Source of the DNA: Paenibacillus popilliae ATCC 14706
GTDB lineage: Bacteria; Bacillota; Bacilli; Paenibacillales; Paenibacillaceae
DNA: 64,000 bases
Reading direction: 5' to 3'
Assembly (NCBI RefSeq): GCF_000315235.1
Contig: NZ_BALG01000133.1
Coordinates: forward strand, 62,001 to 126,000
The position numbers and the translations under genes were made by a program. The notes under the pieces are model-generated. The model was not told where the DNA came from. It did not search any database and worked only from the letters and a program-made list of their open reading frames with translations. Below, in pieces: positions 62,510 through 64,000 of the stretch (position 1 is the first letter of the stretch; the number at the start of each line of letters is the position of its first letter).

Positions 62510-62732
62510 AGTCGATGAACTGGGTCGTGTCGTTGTTCCAATCGAGCTTCGCCGCACCTTGGGTATTGGTGAAAAGGATGCGCTGGAAATTTACGTGGAT
62601 GGGGAGTGCATTGTACTTAAAAAGTATCAGCCTGGATGTACTTTCTGCGGCGGATTAGATGACATGATGACATTCAAGGGCAAGTTAGTATGCCGGCAGT
62701 GCACCAAAGAGGCCGGGAAGGAGCTTTCGTGA
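62484..62732 (+). CDS. Phage-borne AbrB-type transition-state regulator
   Basis: An 82-residue homologue of AbrB. The N-domain (STGIVRKVDELGRVVVPIEL, RRTLGIGEKDALEIYVDGE) is closer to Bacillus AbrB than the host copy at 35986. Like that copy it ends with two CxxC pairs (CTFC, CRQC). AbrB represses entry into stationary phase and sporulation, so a phage copy may tune host development. GAAGGAGATT is upstream; the stop overlaps the next start (GTGA). Confidence 0.85.
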   Translation: MESTGIVRKVDELGRVVVPIELRRTLGIGEKDALEIYVDGECIVLKKYQPGCTFCGGLDDMMTFKGKLVCRQCTKEAGKELS

Positions 62733-62911
62733 GGCCGGAATGTGGATGCGGCCGGCCGGCTGAATATCTCGTATATGAGGACGAGCAGCCGCATTGTGAA
62801 GAATGCTTTCGTGAAGCTGTGGAATGTGCAGTTGTCGCCAGGAAACCAACGGATTGGGGGAATTGGGTATATGAGACCAATAAGAATATCGTTCAGCACA
62901 GATCGGTTTGA
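62729..62911 (+). CDS. Small zinc-ribbon-like phage protein
   Basis: A 60-residue protein started by GTG overlapping the AbrB-like stop. CGCGRPAEYLVYEDEQPHCE then ECF supply CxC and CxxC pairs, a likely zinc site. Unknown function. Confidence 0.55.
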   Translation: MRPECGCGRPAEYLVYEDEQPHCEECFREAVECAVVARKPTDWGNWVYETNKNIVQHRSV

Positions 62912-63041
62912 CCAGTGGAGATTGTCGCAGGTAGGAGGGCGGATTACCAACCATCGCGGCAAGGAAATGTTTATCTTCGACAGTGAGAGGCAATGGCAGC
63001 GGTACTTGGAGCTTAACAAAGAGCGCAATAAAGCAAATTAG
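62871..63041 (+). CDS. Small phage protein, 56 residues
   Basis: MRPIRISFSTDRFDQWRLSQ then HRGKEMFIFDSERQWQRYLE. ATG 62871 lies behind GGGGGAATTGGG. The upstream part of the frame is a shadow of the zinc-ribbon gene. Function unknown. Confidence 0.5.
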   Translation: MRPIRISFSTDRFDQWRLSQVGGRITNHRGKEMFIFDSERQWQRYLELNKERNKAN

Positions 63042-63118
63042 TTGCGGCTCCTACCCCGCAACTAATTCAAAATCTTTAACAAATTGATTATCGGAATTAT
63101 ATCACTGGAGGGATGGAT

Positions 63119-63898
63119 ATGTCTACGAGTCATTTGCTAACGATCCATAACAACCTGGAAAAGTTGATTGATTCAAAGCGCGAAGCAATGCCGAAAAGCT
63201 TCAACAAAACGCGCTTTCTACAAAATTGTATGACGGTGCTTCAGGATACAAAGGACGTTGGAAAATGCGATCCTCAGAGCGTTGCAAGAACGCTGCTGAA
63301 AGGCGCGTTCCTCGGCTTGGACTTTTTTAATAAAGAATGTTACGCCATCACTTATGGCGGCTCTGTACAGTTTCAAACGGACTATAAGGGCGAGAAGAAG
63401 CTTGCTAAAAAATACAGCGTCCGCCCGGTGAAGGATATTTACGCCAAACTTGTACGCGAAGGCGATGAGTTTATTGAAGAAATAAAAGACGGGCAGCCGA
63501 CTGTTCAGTTCAAGCCTCTACCATTTAATGATAGCGAGATTAAGGGGGCATTTGCAGTTTCATTATTTGAAGATGACGGCTTGGCATATGAAGTGATGAG
63601 TGTGGCAGAAATCGAACTGACACGGAAGAACTATTCAAAGCAACCAAATGGACAAGCTTGGGTTAAAAGTAAAGGCGAAATGTACAAAAAAACTGTTTTG
63701 CGCCGTCTTTGCAAAAATATCGAATTGGATTTCGACACTATTGAACAGGCTCAGGCATTTGAAGACTCAAGCGACTTTGAATTTAACAAAGAGCCTAAGC
63801 AGGCGCAACAGAGCCCATTGAACCCTCAAGCCACTGTAATTGATGCAGAGTATGAGGAAGTCAAAGAGGAGTCAGACAATGAAACTAACCAAGAGTAA
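63119..63898 (+). CDS. recT: RecT-family single-strand annealing protein
   Basis: A 259-residue phage recombinase that anneals complementary single strands. Core motifs: LQNCMTVLQD, ARTLLKGAFLGLDFFNKECYAITYGG, DYKGEKKLAKKYSV and WVKSKGEMYKKTVLRRLCK. The acidic tail (DAEYEEVKEESDNE) is typical. ATG 63119 follows GGAGGG by 6 bases; ATG 63113 abuts it. The nuclease gene overlaps its end by 20 bases. Confidence 0.92.
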   Translation: MSTSHLLTIHNNLEKLIDSKREAMPKSFNKTRFLQNCMTVLQDTKDVGKCDPQSVARTLLKGAFLGLDFFNKECYAITYGGSVQFQTDYKGEKKLAKKYSVRPVKDIYAKLVREGDEFIEEIKDGQPTVQFKPLPFNDSEIKGAFAVSLFEDDGLAYEVMSVAEIELTRKNYSKQPNGQAWVKSKGEMYKKTVLRRLCKNIELDFDTIEQAQAFEDSSDFEFNKEPKQAQQSPLNPQATVIDAEYEEVKEESDNETNQE

Positions 63899-64000
63899 TT
63901 ACTACAGCCTCGAAGCCAACCGTCACTATATGTCTGTAAGCCAGTTTAAGAGCTTCCTGCCCTCATTCGGGGGCTGTGAAGCTCAGGCAATGGCTGCAAT
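63879..64000 (+). CDS. PD-(D/E)XK exonuclease, RecT partner (5' end only)
   Basis: The visible 40 residues, MKLTKSNYYSLEANRHYMSV then SQFKSFLPSFGGCEAQAMA, match the start of the RecE/RecB-like exonucleases that accompany RecT in phages. Catalytic residues lie beyond the window. AAGAGGAG is upstream of ATG 63879. Confidence 0.75.
   Translation, partial: MKLTKSNYYSLEANRHYMSVSQFKSFLPSFGGCEAQAMAA

Larger units (their letters stand above)
53810..64000. mobile_element. Prophage or skin-like element, left end to window edge
   Basis: From the spoVR junction rightward come a serine recombinase, an S24-type repressor, a Cro-like gene with three operators, a second repressor pair, Rha/ORF6C antirepressor, many 30-90-residue genes, an AbrB homologue, RecT and a PD-(D/E)XK exonuclease. 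This is the integration-lysogeny-early replication order of a temperate siphophage of Firmicutes. Structural and lysis genes would follow beyond 64000. The repressor-recombinase part is visibly AT-richer than the host. Confidence 0.9.

Overview
The window comes from a spore-forming Gram-positive bacterium, most probably a Paenibacillus. Support for this: sporulation and germination genes (ytxC, cwlJ, gerQ, prkA, spoVR, a gamma-SASP-like gene, abrB), a T-box in front of thrS, an S-box relic in front of metA, a LiaFSR module, menaquinone synthesis by the futalosine route (mqnC), and strong AAGGAGG-type ribosome binding sites with frequent GTG/TTG starts. No rRNA, tRNA or CRISPR array was seen. 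The species cannot be assigned from sequence alone.

Layout of the host part (1-53.8 kb). 0.2-2.8 kb: a broken Vpr-like secreted subtilase. 2.9-8 kb: corA, then metA-metI behind a degraded SAM riboswitch, then mqnC. 8.1-13.6 kb: a five-gene minus-strand operon joining an OmpR/HisKA two-component system to a membrane protein, a lipoprotein binding protein and a UhpT/PgtP-type organophosphate antiporter. 14-17.5 kb: ytxC and T-box-controlled thrS. 17.6-18.5 kb: a small AT-rich island. 18.7-23.5 kb: an M1 metallopeptidase, a decayed rodA-like relic, a 3D-domain protein, a SASP-like protein and a YtrA-type GntR regulator. 23.8-30.8 kb: liaFSR, then an HtrA protease followed by a CssRS-like two-component system. 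30.8-42.6 kb: ispH, a GSI-beta-like glutamine synthetase with a GlnR/TnrA box, serC, trmL, abrB, a 32-residue membrane peptide, an NAGPA-type glycosidase, an aminotransferase, a DUF2161 nuclease-like gene and prkA. 42.9-50.6 kb: a DUF368 (PopT-type) transporter, a decayed TnpB with its right-end RNA region, a tandem-repeat protein, an azoreductase with a YodB-like operator, cwlJ-gerQ, an aldo/keto reductase, a DnaQ-fold exonuclease and a CstR-like regulator. 50.8-52.3 kb: a graveyard of IS256, group II intron and IS5 fragments.

The striking part is 52.5-64 kb. A spoVR gene (minus strand) is cut near its 5' end, and at the cut sits a large serine recombinase. An S24-type repressor, a divergent Cro-like gene, three matching 17-bp operators and a run of small phage early genes follow (Rha antirepressor, AbrB homologue, RecT, PD-(D/E)XK exonuclease). 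The element runs off the right edge. The layout is that of a prophage integrated in a sporulation gene, comparable to skin in sigK and SPbeta in spsM. It predicts that excision would restore spoVR, whose partner kinase gene prkA is intact 10 kb to the left.
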